Below, piece by piece: positions 41,825-49,080 of a stretch of 49,080 nucleotides of DNA; positions within the stretch are counted from its first letter, which is position 1; each line of letters opens with the position of its first letter. Origin of the DNA: Oscillospiraceae bacterium (GTDB lineage: Bacteria; Bacillota; Clostridia; Oscillospirales; Acutalibacteraceae). The notes under the pieces were generated by a model. The model had not been told where the DNA came from. It ran no database searches and saw only the letters and a list, made by a program, of their open reading frames with translations. The position numbers and the translations under genes are program-made. The stretch spans positions 1 to 49,080 of the forward strand of contig SVPH01000021.1 in the NCBI GenBank assembly GCA_015065965.1, in the 5' to 3' direction.

Positions 41825-42919
41825 ATGATTCATATTGGAGAAACCATTAAAAAACTTCGCAAAGAAAGAAACATTACTCAGCATGCCCTTGCAAATTTTA
41901 TAGGTGTATCTTATCAAAGCGTAAGCAAATGGGAAAGGTTTGAAAGTTATCCCGATATAACGCTTATTCCCTCAATCGCATCTTTCTTCGGCGTAACAAC
42001 AGATATGCTTCTCGGCGTGAATCCCATTGATAAAGAAAACAGAATAAAACTGTATGAGGAAAAATATAATTTGCTTAAAGCGGAAAATAAATTTGAGGAA
42101 GCAAGCAAACTTATGAAAGAAGCCATTGCCGAATTCCCCGGCAACTATCTGTTTCTTGCAAACTATATGCAATCTCTTATTTTAATCTATCCTTACAGAG
42201 ATGAACGCAATTTATCCGTTAAAGCCGAGGTGGAAAGAGTTTACGGCATCATTCAGAATTACTGCACCAATGACCGCCTCAGGGTCTGGACAAAAGGTCT
42301 TATGTGTAACTTTCTGCAGGAGTTGAGCGAAACTGAAAACAGCGGCGTTGACATATCCGAAATAGACCCTATTCTTGAAGAAATGCCGATTATGAGAAAC
42401 ACAAGAGATTACATGGCAATGATGCTTTATCCTCACGGCAGCGAAAAAAGGAAAACGGCTTGTGCAAAGGGTCTTTCCGAAATGATTCAACTTATCGGCG
42501 AAATCATCAACCGCAAGGCAAGCAATATCCTTGAGCGAGACCCGAATATCATTGAAGCATATCTGAATTTTGTACGCACTGCCATGCCTGACGGCGATTA
42601 CGGTCAGAGCAGTTATCTTGTTATATTCAACTACGGATATCTCGGCGTTATCAAGCACCATAACGGCGATGATAAAGGCGCTCTTGAATGCTTCAGAAAA
42701 GAAGCGGAACTTGCAGTTAAATATGAAGCCATGCCGGATGTTACAACCCATACTTCATATCTCGTTGAAGGGCTTGAATTCAACAAAACAACAGCATTCA
42801 AAGGCGGATATGATAACATTGCTTATGCAATTAAAGAAGCATTGGAGAGCGGATATCAACTTTCGGATGAGTTCAGGGCAACCGAAGAATTCAAAAAAAT
42901 TATTGAATCAATCAAATAA
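41825..42919 (+). CDS. XRE-family transcriptional regulator with helical-repeat C-terminal part
   Basis: 364 residues from the ATG at 41825, 10 bases after GGAGG; an upstream ATG would lie before that site. Residues 5-62 are a Cro/C1-type helix-turn-helix (LRKERNITQHALANFIGVSYQSVSKWERFESYPD). The remaining 300 residues are helical and TPR-like, a layout common in clostridial sensors of peptides or cell state. It is followed by its own terminator and then a glycosidase gene. Regulation of that gene is possible but unproven. Confidence 0.87.
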   Translation: MIHIGETIKKLRKERNITQHALANFIGVSYQSVSKWERFESYPDITLIPSIASFFGVTTDMLLGVNPIDKENRIKLYEEKYNLLKAENKFEEASKLMKEAIAEFPGNYLFLANYMQSLILIYPYRDERNLSVKAEVERVYGIIQNYCTNDRLRVWTKGLMCNFLQELSETENSGVDISEIDPILEEMPIMRNTRDYMAMMLYPHGSEKRKTACAKGLSEMIQLIGEIINRKASNILERDPNIIEAYLNFVRTAMPDGDYGQSSYLVIFNYGYLGVIKHHNGDDKGALECFRKEAELAVKYEAMPDVTTHTSYLVEGLEFNKTTAFKGGYDNIAYAIKEALESGYQLSDEFRATEEFKKIIESIK

Positions 42920-42947
42920 ATTTTTGCAATATTTTTCGAAAAATTAT

Positions 42948-42978
42948 AACGGGTGATTTCGTGTCACCCGTTTTTTAT
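42948..42978 (+). terminator. terminator of the XRE regulator gene
   Basis: AACGGGTGA/TCACCCGTT with a 7-base loop, then TTTTATTATG. Confidence 0.85.
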
Positions 42979-42985
42979 TATGTTC

Positions 42986-43014
42986 TTGACTACAGTTACT
43001 TTTTGGTTTATATT
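42986..43014 (+). promoter_or_regulatory. promoter of the GH3 glycosidase gene
   Basis: TTGACT (42986-42991), 17-base spacer, TATATT (43009-43014), then AAGGAGG before the ATG at 43048. Confidence 0.6.
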
Positions 43015-43047
43015 TATATCATATTTCCCCTTTAAGGAGGTACTCCC

Positions 43048-45141
43048 ATGACAAAAACTCAGGCAAGACAGAAAGCAATTGAACTTGTTTCTCAGATGAC
43101 TGCAGAAGAAAAAATGAGCCAACTTCTCTATAACTCACCTGCTATTGAGAGGCTGGGAATTAAAGAATATAACTGGTGGAATGAAGGCGCTCACGGCGTT
43201 GCACGCGCAGGCACCGCAACCGTTTTCCCCCACACAATCGCCATGGCGGCAACCTTTGACCCCGAACTCATCAATACCATTGCCGATGTAATTTCAACCG
43301 AAGGCAGAGCAAAATATAACAAGCATGTTAAATATAATGACTACGATATTTTCAAAGGTCTTACCTTCTGGGCACCTAATATCAACATCTTCCGTGATCC
43401 TCGCTGGGGCAGAGGTCAGGAAACTTTCGGCGAAGACCCCTATCTGACCGCAACTCTCGGCACAGCCTTCATCAAGGGCATTCAGGGTGAGGGCGAATTC
43501 CTCAAGGCATCCGCCTGCTCAAAGCATTTTGCAGTGCATTCGGGCCCCGAAGCAACAAGGCACGGCTTTGATGCAATCACAAATCCCCATGACCTTTTTG
43601 AAACTTATCTGCCCGCATTTGAGAAAACAGTCAAGGCAGGCGTAACAGGCGTTATGGGTGCATACAACCGCACAAACGGCGAGCCCTGCTGCGCTCACTC
43701 ATATCTGCTTGGCGAAATTCTCCGCAAACAGTGGGAATTTGACGGCTACGTTGTTTCGGACTGCGGCGCAATTGCAGATATCTATAAAGACCATCACTAC
43801 ACCGAAACAAAGGCTGAGGCTGCGGCTGTTGCTCTTAAAAACACCTGTGACCTCAACTGCGGTGAAACATACTCCGCACTCATAGACGCTTATGAGCAAG
43901 ACCTCATAACAGAAGAAGAAATCACCGTTGCAGCAGAAAGAATTTACACAATCCGTGCTCTTCTGGGTGAATTTGAAGAAGTCAGACCCTATTCGGATAT
44001 CGGATATAACAAACTCGACTGCAAAGAGCATAAGGCTCTCAACCATAAGGCTGCTCAGCAGTGCATGACCCTCCTCAAGAACGATAAGTTCCTTCCTCTT
44101 AATAAAGAAAAGGTCGGCACAATTGCCGTTGTCGGTCCAAACTCAATGTCCGTAACCGCTCTTGAAGGTAACTATAACGGCTATGCATCCGAATATGTAA
44201 CCGTTGCCGACGGCGTACGCAGAGTTTTCACCGATTCATCAATCATTGTTGAAAGAGGCTCAAATTACTGTCAGGAAGCAACCAACCACTGGTCAGGTTT
44301 CCAGAACATGATAAGCGACGGTATTGCCGCCGCTGCCGAGGCAGATGTAACAGTGCTTGCACTCGGTCTTGACTGCTCAATCGAAGGCGAAGACACAGGT
44401 TTTGACGATGATTACACCGCTTGCGGCGATAAGAAATCGCTCTATCTGCCCAAAACACAGCAGAAACTCGCAGAGGCAGTCTGCGATGTATGCGATAACG
44501 TCGTTGTTGTTCTTATGTGCGGCAGTTCAATCGACCTTGGCGACAAAGTAACAAACCACGCAAAGGCAATCATCCACGCATGGTATCCCGGCGCACTCGG
44601 CGGTCTTGCAGTTGCGGAACTTCTTGCAGGCGAATTCTCTCCCTGCGGAAAACTGCCCGTTACAATTTACAGAGGTGACCATGACCTGCCCGATTTTGAG
44701 GATTACGGCATGCTCGGCAGAACATACAGATACATTAACGGCGATGCGCTGTATCCTTTCGGCTACGGTCTTTCATACACCACCTTTGCCTATGACAACG
44801 CAAAACTTATTGAAAACGGTGAAACCGTTAAACTCAGCGTTGATATCACAAACACAGGCAGCATAAACGGCATTGAAAAGGCTCAGGTTTATGCTTCGTT
44901 CACAGACAGCAGAACAGTAACGCCTCATTTCCAACTCTGCGGCATCAAATCGGTTGAACTCAATGCAGGCGAAAAGGCAACTGTGGAATTTGAAATTGAT
45001 ACCTACTGGCTCAAGGCTGTTACGGAAAACGGCGAAAGAGTTACTCCCGACGGTAAAATCACTCTTTACATCGGCGGTCACCAGCCCGACAGCGTAAGTA
45101 CCGCTCTCCTTGGCACGGAATGCATTAAAATTGAATTATAA
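43048..45141 (+). CDS. glycoside hydrolase family 3, beta-xylosidase/beta-glucosidase type
   Basis: 697 residues, no signal peptide, so it acts on imported oligosaccharides in the cytoplasm. The N-terminal TIM barrel (about 1-300) has the WWNEGAHGVAR start seen in xylosidase-type GH3 enzymes, K159-H160, and the nucleophile D238 in GYVVSDCGAI. The second domain (about 340-540) carries the GEDTG acid/base loop region, and the C-terminal fibronectin-III-like domain (about 590-690) is complete. The xylan versus glucan preference cannot be fixed by eye; the pattern favours xylosidase. Fits a plant-fibre-using gut organism. Confidence 0.92.
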   Translation: MTKTQARQKAIELVSQMTAEEKMSQLLYNSPAIERLGIKEYNWWNEGAHGVARAGTATVFPHTIAMAATFDPELINTIADVISTEGRAKYNKHVKYNDYDIFKGLTFWAPNINIFRDPRWGRGQETFGEDPYLTATLGTAFIKGIQGEGEFLKASACSKHFAVHSGPEATRHGFDAITNPHDLFETYLPAFEKTVKAGVTGVMGAYNRTNGEPCCAHSYLLGEILRKQWEFDGYVVSDCGAIADIYKDHHYTETKAEAAAVALKNTCDLNCGETYSALIDAYEQDLITEEEITVAAERIYTIRALLGEFEEVRPYSDIGYNKLDCKEHKALNHKAAQQCMTLLKNDKFLPLNKEKVGTIAVVGPNSMSVTALEGNYNGYASEYVTVADGVRRVFTDSSIIVERGSNYCQEATNHWSGFQNMISDGIAAAAEADVTVLALGLDCSIEGEDTGFDDDYTACGDKKSLYLPKTQQKLAEAVCDVCDNVVVVLMCGSSIDLGDKVTNHAKAIIHAWYPGALGGLAVAELLAGEFSPCGKLPVTIYRGDHDLPDFEDYGMLGRTYRYINGDALYPFGYGLSYTTFAYDNAKLIENGETVKLSVDITNTGSINGIEKAQVYASFTDSRTVTPHFQLCGIKSVELNAGEKATVEFEIDTYWLKAVTENGERVTPDGKITLYIGGHQPDSVSTALLGTECIKIEL

Positions 45142-45149
45142 TCATTGAA

Positions 45150-45177
45150 AAAGCCGACGGATTTTTCCGTCGGCTTT
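45150..45177. terminator. bidirectional terminator between GH3 gene and mnmA
   Basis: A 12-bp stem AAAGCCGACGGA/TCCGTCGGCTTT with a TTTT loop. Confidence 0.85.
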
Positions 45178-45183
45178 CTGTTT

Positions 45184-46218
45184 CTATTCGCTTTTTATTA
45201 TTCTTCCGCCGCCGAGAACAGTATTGCCGTCATATATAACAGCACTCTGTCCGGGGGTTACAGACCTTTGAGGTTCATCAAAAACAACCGTAACCGTTCC
45301 ATCGGCATTAGGAGTAACAAGAGCAGGCTGTTCCTTTGCTCTGAAACGGATTTTTACTTCTGCCCTTATCGGTTCATCAAGATTATCAAATGCAATCCAG
45401 TTCATTCTGTCCGCAACAAGTTTTTGGCTGTATTGGCTGCCGTTTTCACCTATGGTAACGGTATTATCCTCTGCCGAAATCCCCGTTACGAACATCGGCT
45501 TGCCGAATGCTCCCAACCCTTTGCGCTGACCGATTGTGTAGTTGATAATTCCGTTATGTTCGCCGAGGATATTGCCCTGCTTATCAACAAAATCACCCTT
45601 TGGCGAAGTTATTCCGAGCGAAGAAAGATATGATATATAGTCATCGTTTGGCACAAAGCAGATTTCCTGGCTGTCACGCTTTTCGGCAACATGGATACCT
45701 GCCGCTTCCGCCTTATCGCGTATAAAAGATTTTTCCATGCCTTCAAGAGGAAAAATCGAGTGTGAAAGTTGAAACTGGCTGAGCCTGTAAAGAAAATAAC
45801 TCTGGTCCTTTGCGCTTTCGGAGCGTTTGAGCAGATATCTGCCGCCGCTTTTTTCTATTCTGGCATAATGACCCGTTGCAATGCCGTCACAACCGTTTTC
45901 AAGTGCATAATTAAGCATTGCGCCGAATTTTATTGCATAATTGCATTCAATGCATGGGTTCGGAGTCCTTGCGGCAAGATATTCCGCAACAAAGGGGTCA
46001 ATAACCGATTTTTTGAAAAAATCACGGCGGTCAAGCACACGCAGTTCTATGCCGAGTTTATCCGCAACTCTCTGCGCATCGGCAATATCGCTGTCGGCAG
46101 CATTTTCGGGCTTCAAACGCAGAATAATGCCCATAACATCATAACCTTTTTCAAGCAAAATGTGCGCTGCGGCGCTGCTGTCAACTCCTCCGCTTAAACC
46201 AACGGCAATTTTTTTCAT
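45184..46218 (-). CDS. mnmA: tRNA-specific 2-thiouridylase MnmA
   Basis: Adds sulfur to the wobble uridine of tRNA Lys, Glu and Gln. 344 residues from the ATG at 46218 (ribosome site AAAAGGGGGA); a longer frame runs through the promoter. PP-loop SGGVDSS at 9-15, catalytic cysteines C89 (TPNPCIECN) and C187 (SQEICFVP), C-terminal beta-barrel. A TATAAT lies at 46255-46250 on the minus strand. Together with nifS and thiI this is the third tRNA-thiolation gene in the window, though in a separate unit. Confidence 0.97.
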   Translation of the reverse strand: MKKIAVGLSGGVDSSAAAHILLEKGYDVMGIILRLKPENAADSDIADAQRVADKLGIELRVLDRRDFFKKSVIDPFVAEYLAARTPNPCIECNYAIKFGAMLNYALENGCDGIATGHYARIEKSGGRYLLKRSESAKDQSYFLYRLSQFQLSHSIFPLEGMEKSFIRDKAEAAGIHVAEKRDSQEICFVPNDDYISYLSSLGITSPKGDFVDKQGNILGEHNGIINYTIGQRKGLGAFGKPMFVTGISAEDNTVTIGENGSQYSQKLVADRMNWIAFDNLDEPIRAEVKIRFRAKEQPALVTPNADGTVTVVFDEPQRSVTPGQSAVIYDGNTVLGGGRIIKSE

Positions 46219-46339
46219 ATAATCCCCCTTTTCTTTAAGTGTTTTATTTATTATACCACATATATTTCCGAATTGAAATAGCAGTAAAGAAAATAGCGTT
46301 TTTTGCAGAAGAAAATCGTATTTAATACGCAAAAAATGC

Positions 46340-46368
46340 TTGCAGAAAAATTTTTGATGTTGTATAAT
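46340..46368 (+). promoter_or_regulatory. promoter of the PHP-unknown-phosphoesterase operon
   Basis: TTGCAG (46340-46345), 17-base spacer, TATAAT (46363-46368). Confidence 0.65.
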
Positions 46369-46415
46369 TATGTATATTAGGAGAATGTGCGTTTTTTTGA
46401 AGGAGAGGGATATTT

Positions 46416-47279
46416 ATGCCGGCAGATTTGCATTGCCACACTAAACTTTCGGACAGTTCAATGGGTATTGACGACCTTATTGTACTTGCTCAGAAAAGAG
46501 GTATAACCACCATTGCCATAACCGACCGTGACTGCCAGGCAGGCACCGTAAGGGGCAAAATTATAGGCGAGCGCAGAGGTATTACGGTTATCCCCGGCGT
46601 TGAAATTTCGGCTTACGATTCAAAAAGAAACAAATATGTTGAGATTCTCGGATATCTTTGTGACAGCCCTGACAGGCTCGAGGGTCTTTGCCACAGAAAT
46701 GTTGTTCAAAGAAAAAAAGCAAGCCAGTTAATGACCCTTAAAATTGCCCGTAAATATCCGATAACGCCCGAACTCGTGCTTAAGTGCGCAACGGGTTCAA
46801 CGGCTGTTTTTGAGCAGCATATAATGCATGCACTGCTTGAATGCGGCATGACAGACAGAATTTACGGCGACCTCTATTATGAACTTTTCTCACCCGAAAG
46901 CCCTGAAAACGTTCTTGTTAAGGTAGGCTATCCCGAACCGTCTGAGGTTATTGAAGCAATTCATGAGGCGGGCGGAATTGCCGTTCTCGCCCATCCTGCC
47001 GCAAGTGATTGCATGGAACTTATGGAAGAACTTGCAGAAAAAGGCGAACTTGACGGCATTGAAGTCAACCACCCCGAAAACACTGACGAACAGCAGGAAA
47101 CCCTTAAAAAATTTGCAAAGAGCAAGGGTCTGCTTTCAATCGGCGGAACAGATTTCAAGGGCATGTATTCCAAAAAGACAATCAGCATCGGCGATTGTGT
47201 AACTTCCGATGCGGATTTAAAGGCTCTTATGAGTTATAAAACAAAAATGAAGAAAAAGAAAACAGCAACGGAGAAATAA
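46416..47279 (+). CDS. PHP-domain protein with incomplete metal site
   Basis: 287 residues, resembling the PHP phosphoesterase YciV/TrpH (RNase AM, 3',5'-nucleoside bisphosphate phosphatase). Conserved: H6-x-H8 and LSDSS, GVEIS with E63, and LAHPAAS with H193. Changed: the TDHD motif reads TDRD (R38) and the final SDFHG reads TDFKG (K248), so two metal-binding histidines are replaced by basic residues. It could still act with fewer metals, or bind nucleotides only. ATG after GAAGGAGAGGG. Next gene begins 2 bases later. Confidence 0.85.
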   Translation: MPADLHCHTKLSDSSMGIDDLIVLAQKRGITTIAITDRDCQAGTVRGKIIGERRGITVIPGVEISAYDSKRNKYVEILGYLCDSPDRLEGLCHRNVVQRKKASQLMTLKIARKYPITPELVLKCATGSTAVFEQHIMHALLECGMTDRIYGDLYYELFSPESPENVLVKVGYPEPSEVIEAIHEAGGIAVLAHPAASDCMELMEELAEKGELDGIEVNHPENTDEQQETLKKFAKSKGLLSIGGTDFKGMYSKKTISIGDCVTSDADLKALMSYKTKMKKKKTATEK

Positions 47280-47281
47280 AA

Positions 47282-47830
47282 ATGAAACCTATTGATGATG
47301 ACATTAAAATTTTTCATCCCGCAAAGAACAGCGGAACAGGTGCAGACCTTGCGGAACTTGCGCTGCTGATGGATGCTTACCGCAGCAACGGTAACATGGA
47401 CAAGGCAAAAGCGCTCGGCGAAAAACTCGCAGACCTCTCGCCGGAAACTTTATGCCCCAAGGATTCCGCAAAACTCAACACAAATGAGGTGAGAATGCTC
47501 AGGGCGTTAATGGTTTTTTCGGCTCAGATTTCACTTCATAAATATCTGCCTCATCAGATGCTCTCTTCTCAGGCGGTCAATGCAATGTACGCAAAGATTG
47601 CAAAAGATCACCCCGGTCTGTTTGAGAATATCTCTGACGGCTCATCGTACACCTTCTACTATCTCTCGGTGCGCAAAAACAAAAATATTGAAGAGAATAT
47701 AGGCAAAAACTATGCCATGCTTTGCGACAGGGATAACGATGAATTCTACGAGGCACTCGGCACAAGGGTTTACACCCTGACAGATGTAACCGTGTGTGAC
47801 CTTATTGAAAAATTTGAGTTTAAAGAGTAA
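47282..47830 (+). CDS. hypothetical protein, 182 aa
   Basis: I do not recognise it. A soluble, mostly helical protein with an N-terminal TPR-like stretch (ADLAELALLMDAYRSNGNMDKAKALGEKLADLSPE), a conserved-looking core and no export signal. Ribosome site GGAG lies inside the end of the PHP gene, and the metallophosphoesterase begins 12 bases later, so the three are translated from one message and may act together. Confidence 0.75.
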   Translation: MKPIDDDIKIFHPAKNSGTGADLAELALLMDAYRSNGNMDKAKALGEKLADLSPETLCPKDSAKLNTNEVRMLRALMVFSAQISLHKYLPHQMLSSQAVNAMYAKIAKDHPGLFENISDGSSYTFYYLSVRKNKNIEENIGKNYAMLCDRDNDEFYEALGTRVYTLTDVTVCDLIEKFEFKE

Positions 47831-47842
47831 GGAGAATAAATT

Positions 47843-48829
47843 ATGTGGCTTGTAATCAAACAAACAATTTCGCTCATTATATCACTTTTGCTTACGGTTT
47901 TTCCGAGCAGTGAATTCCTCAAGAGTTTTGATATTCTTGAACTTGCAACCCAGAGAGAAGACTGCCTGCTTAATGCTTCGGTTGTATCGGATATTCATAT
48001 CGACGTTGACTGGCCTATCGGCGAATGGATTTGGGCAAACGGACTTAATGATATTGAGCGTTCGGTTGACACGGTTGATGCACTTATCGTAACGGGCGAC
48101 CTTACAAACTACGGCGACGGCCCTTCAATGGAAAGTTTCTTTAAGATTATGGCTGACAGCGACGGCGCTGAGCATTGGGTAACCGCAATGGGCAACCACG
48201 ATGTAGGTCATGTTGAGGATACCACTCAGGAAGGCGCAAGGCAGAGATTTGTTGACCTTTACAACAGCCTTAACCCCTCAGGTCAGCAGATTGACAAGGC
48301 ATATTATAAAATGGATATCAACGGCTACCGTTTTGTTGTGCTTGTTGATGACGGCGACGATACATGGGATCATCCCGATATGGCAGAGGAGCAGTATCAG
48401 TTCCTTGACGATTCTCTTGCAGAGGCGGCGGACAGAGGCTTGCCGATGTTTGTCATCTGCCACGTTCCCGTTGAAGGCGTTAACGGTCAGGATAAGATTT
48501 GGGAGGACGGCGGTCTCGGCGATTGCAGCGACAGAGTTCAGTCCATCCTTGAAAAATATGAGAATGTATTTTTCCTCAGCGGTCATGTTCACACAGGCAT
48601 CAACGGACCTCTCGTTGAAACTGCTTTCGGCTTCTCATGCGTTGAAACAATCAACGGCGTTAACTACATCAATCTGCCCACATACATGATTGTCAACAGA
48701 TACGGCGTGCCCTGGGGCGGCATGGGCTTCCAGATGGAAGTCTATGAGGATGAAGTTCTTTTCAGAGCAAGAAACTTCGGCTCATCAAAATGGTACCCCG
48801 TTTATGACCACAGCGTTCCGCTTGTTTAA
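47843..48829 (+). CDS. calcineurin-like metallophosphoesterase
   Basis: 328 residues with all five metallophosphoesterase motifs: SDIHID, GDLTNYG, GNHDVG, CHVPVEG and GHVHTG, so a dinuclear metal site is intact. An N-terminal hydrophobic segment (about 4-21) may be a signal peptide or membrane anchor, suggesting action on the outer face. The substrate is unknown. It is the last gene of the PHP operon; no clear terminator follows before the mobile element. Confidence 0.88.
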   Translation: MWLVIKQTISLIISLLLTVFPSSEFLKSFDILELATQREDCLLNASVVSDIHIDVDWPIGEWIWANGLNDIERSVDTVDALIVTGDLTNYGDGPSMESFFKIMADSDGAEHWVTAMGNHDVGHVEDTTQEGARQRFVDLYNSLNPSGQQIDKAYYKMDINGYRFVVLVDDGDDTWDHPDMAEEQYQFLDDSLAEAADRGLPMFVICHVPVEGVNGQDKIWEDGGLGDCSDRVQSILEKYENVFFLSGHVHTGINGPLVETAFGFSCVETINGVNYINLPTYMIVNRYGVPWGGMGFQMEVYEDEVLFRARNFGSSKWYPVYDHSVPLV

Positions 48830-48897
48830 CTGAATAATAACGATAACCCCCTGCTTGATTGCACAGGACCGTAAAAAACGTACAATGAAAAAAACAC

Positions 48898-48934
48898 CCT
48901 CCTATGGTAGAATTAAGATAACTATCATAGGAGG
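48898..48934 (+). promoter_or_regulatory. ribosome-site-sequestering hairpin with internal -10 box
   Basis: CCTCCTATGGTAG (48898-48910) pairs over 13 bp, with one G-T, with CTATCATAGGAGG (48922-48934). The right arm contains the transposase GGAGG. A TAGAAT -10 box (48908-48913) with ATGAAA 17 bases upstream (48885-48890) lies so that transcripts from it would lack the left arm. Confidence 0.65.
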
Positions 48935-48941
48935 AATTTTT

Positions 48942-49080
48942 ATGCCCGGAAAATACAGACACATCAAGCAATATGAAAAAGAAATAAAAGAATTAAGAGA
49001 ACAAGGATTAACCCAAAGAGAAATTGGAGAAAGATTCGGATTAACCAGAGAGCAAATAAAAGAGTTTTTCAAAAGAGAAA
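48942..49080 (+). CDS. IS3-type transposase OrfA, N-terminal fragment (runs off the window)
   Basis: 46 codons are visible from an ATG 7 bases after GGAGG. The product is basic and helical, with a helix-turn-helix pattern (LTQREIGERFGLTREQIKEFF) that resembles the first reading frame of clostridial IS3-family elements, which binds the element ends. The frame is still open at the right edge. Identification rests on this short stretch and the control hairpin. Confidence 0.6.
   Translation, partial: MPGKYRHIKQYEKEIKELREQGLTQREIGERFGLTREQIKEFFKRE

Larger units (their letters stand above)
48856..49080 (+). mobile_element. left end of an insertion sequence, IS3-type (truncated by window)
   Basis: A short HTH frame of the IS3 orfA type starts at 48942 with its own regulatory hairpin. 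The left boundary is uncertain; TGATTGCACAGGACC at 48856 resembles IS3-family ends beginning with TG, but the right end lies outside the window. Confidence 0.5.

Noticed and set aside
1-49080. CRISPR array, tRNA, rRNA or prophage
   Set aside because: No regularly spaced repeats, cloverleaf genes, rRNA or phage structural genes were seen.

Overview
The window looks like chromosome from an anaerobic, spore-forming, Gram-positive Firmicute, most likely a gut-type clostridium of the Ruminococcaceae/Oscillospiraceae kind. The evidence is spoIIE and a SpoIID-type protein, class B sortases, Clostridia-style operons, PduL instead of Pta, strong AGGAGG ribosome binding sites, and Thr-rich lipoproteins. 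Species cannot be named from sequence alone.

Left part (1-3800): the edge of a structured minus-strand RNA with its own strong promoter, a small conserved-looking gene of unknown function (491-805), then a minus-strand pair encoding a class III aminotransferase of the glutamate-1-semialdehyde aminomutase family and a double-domain class II aldolase. A palindrome sits just after the pair's predicted transcription start.

Housekeeping block (3820-19822, all minus): one tight eight-gene operon, trmH-like - dprA - topA - trmFO - ACP-like - rnc - radical SAM - smc, driven from a promoter at 14741-14769. Upstream lies infC-rpmI-rplT with an attenuator leader and an AUC start codon for IF3. Further upstream are rlmB and a P-type-ATPase-like membrane protein that has lost its catalytic motifs. 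Divergent from rlmB is spoIIE, whose candidate promoter has the 21-bp spacer known from Spo0A-activated promoters.

Envelope block (22372-35072, all minus): an AT-richer islet of a secreted M23 endopeptidase plus two paralogous lipoproteins; a membrane-anchored SpoIID-family protein whose domain appears circularly permuted; and a five-gene operon nifS - thiI - cinA - sortase B - sortase B, the last sortase carrying a 370-residue acidic cytoplasmic tail.

Right part (35363-49080): a Cu/Zn-SOD-like gene, pduL, two lipoproteins (one an orphan ABC-type binding protein), an FtsW/RodA-PBP pair for septal or spore peptidoglycan, an XRE regulator next to an intracellular GH3 beta-xylosidase/glucosidase, mnmA, a three-gene operon with a metal-ligand-poor PHP protein, an unknown protein and a metallophosphoesterase, and the left end of an IS3-type element whose transposase ribosome binding site is locked in a 13-bp hairpin.

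The most unusual items are the permuted SpoIID protein, the dead P-type ATPase with an acidic tail, the serine-less acyl-carrier-like protein inside the rnc operon, and the control signals at spoIIE, infC and the IS element. No CRISPR array, tRNA, rRNA or prophage was seen.
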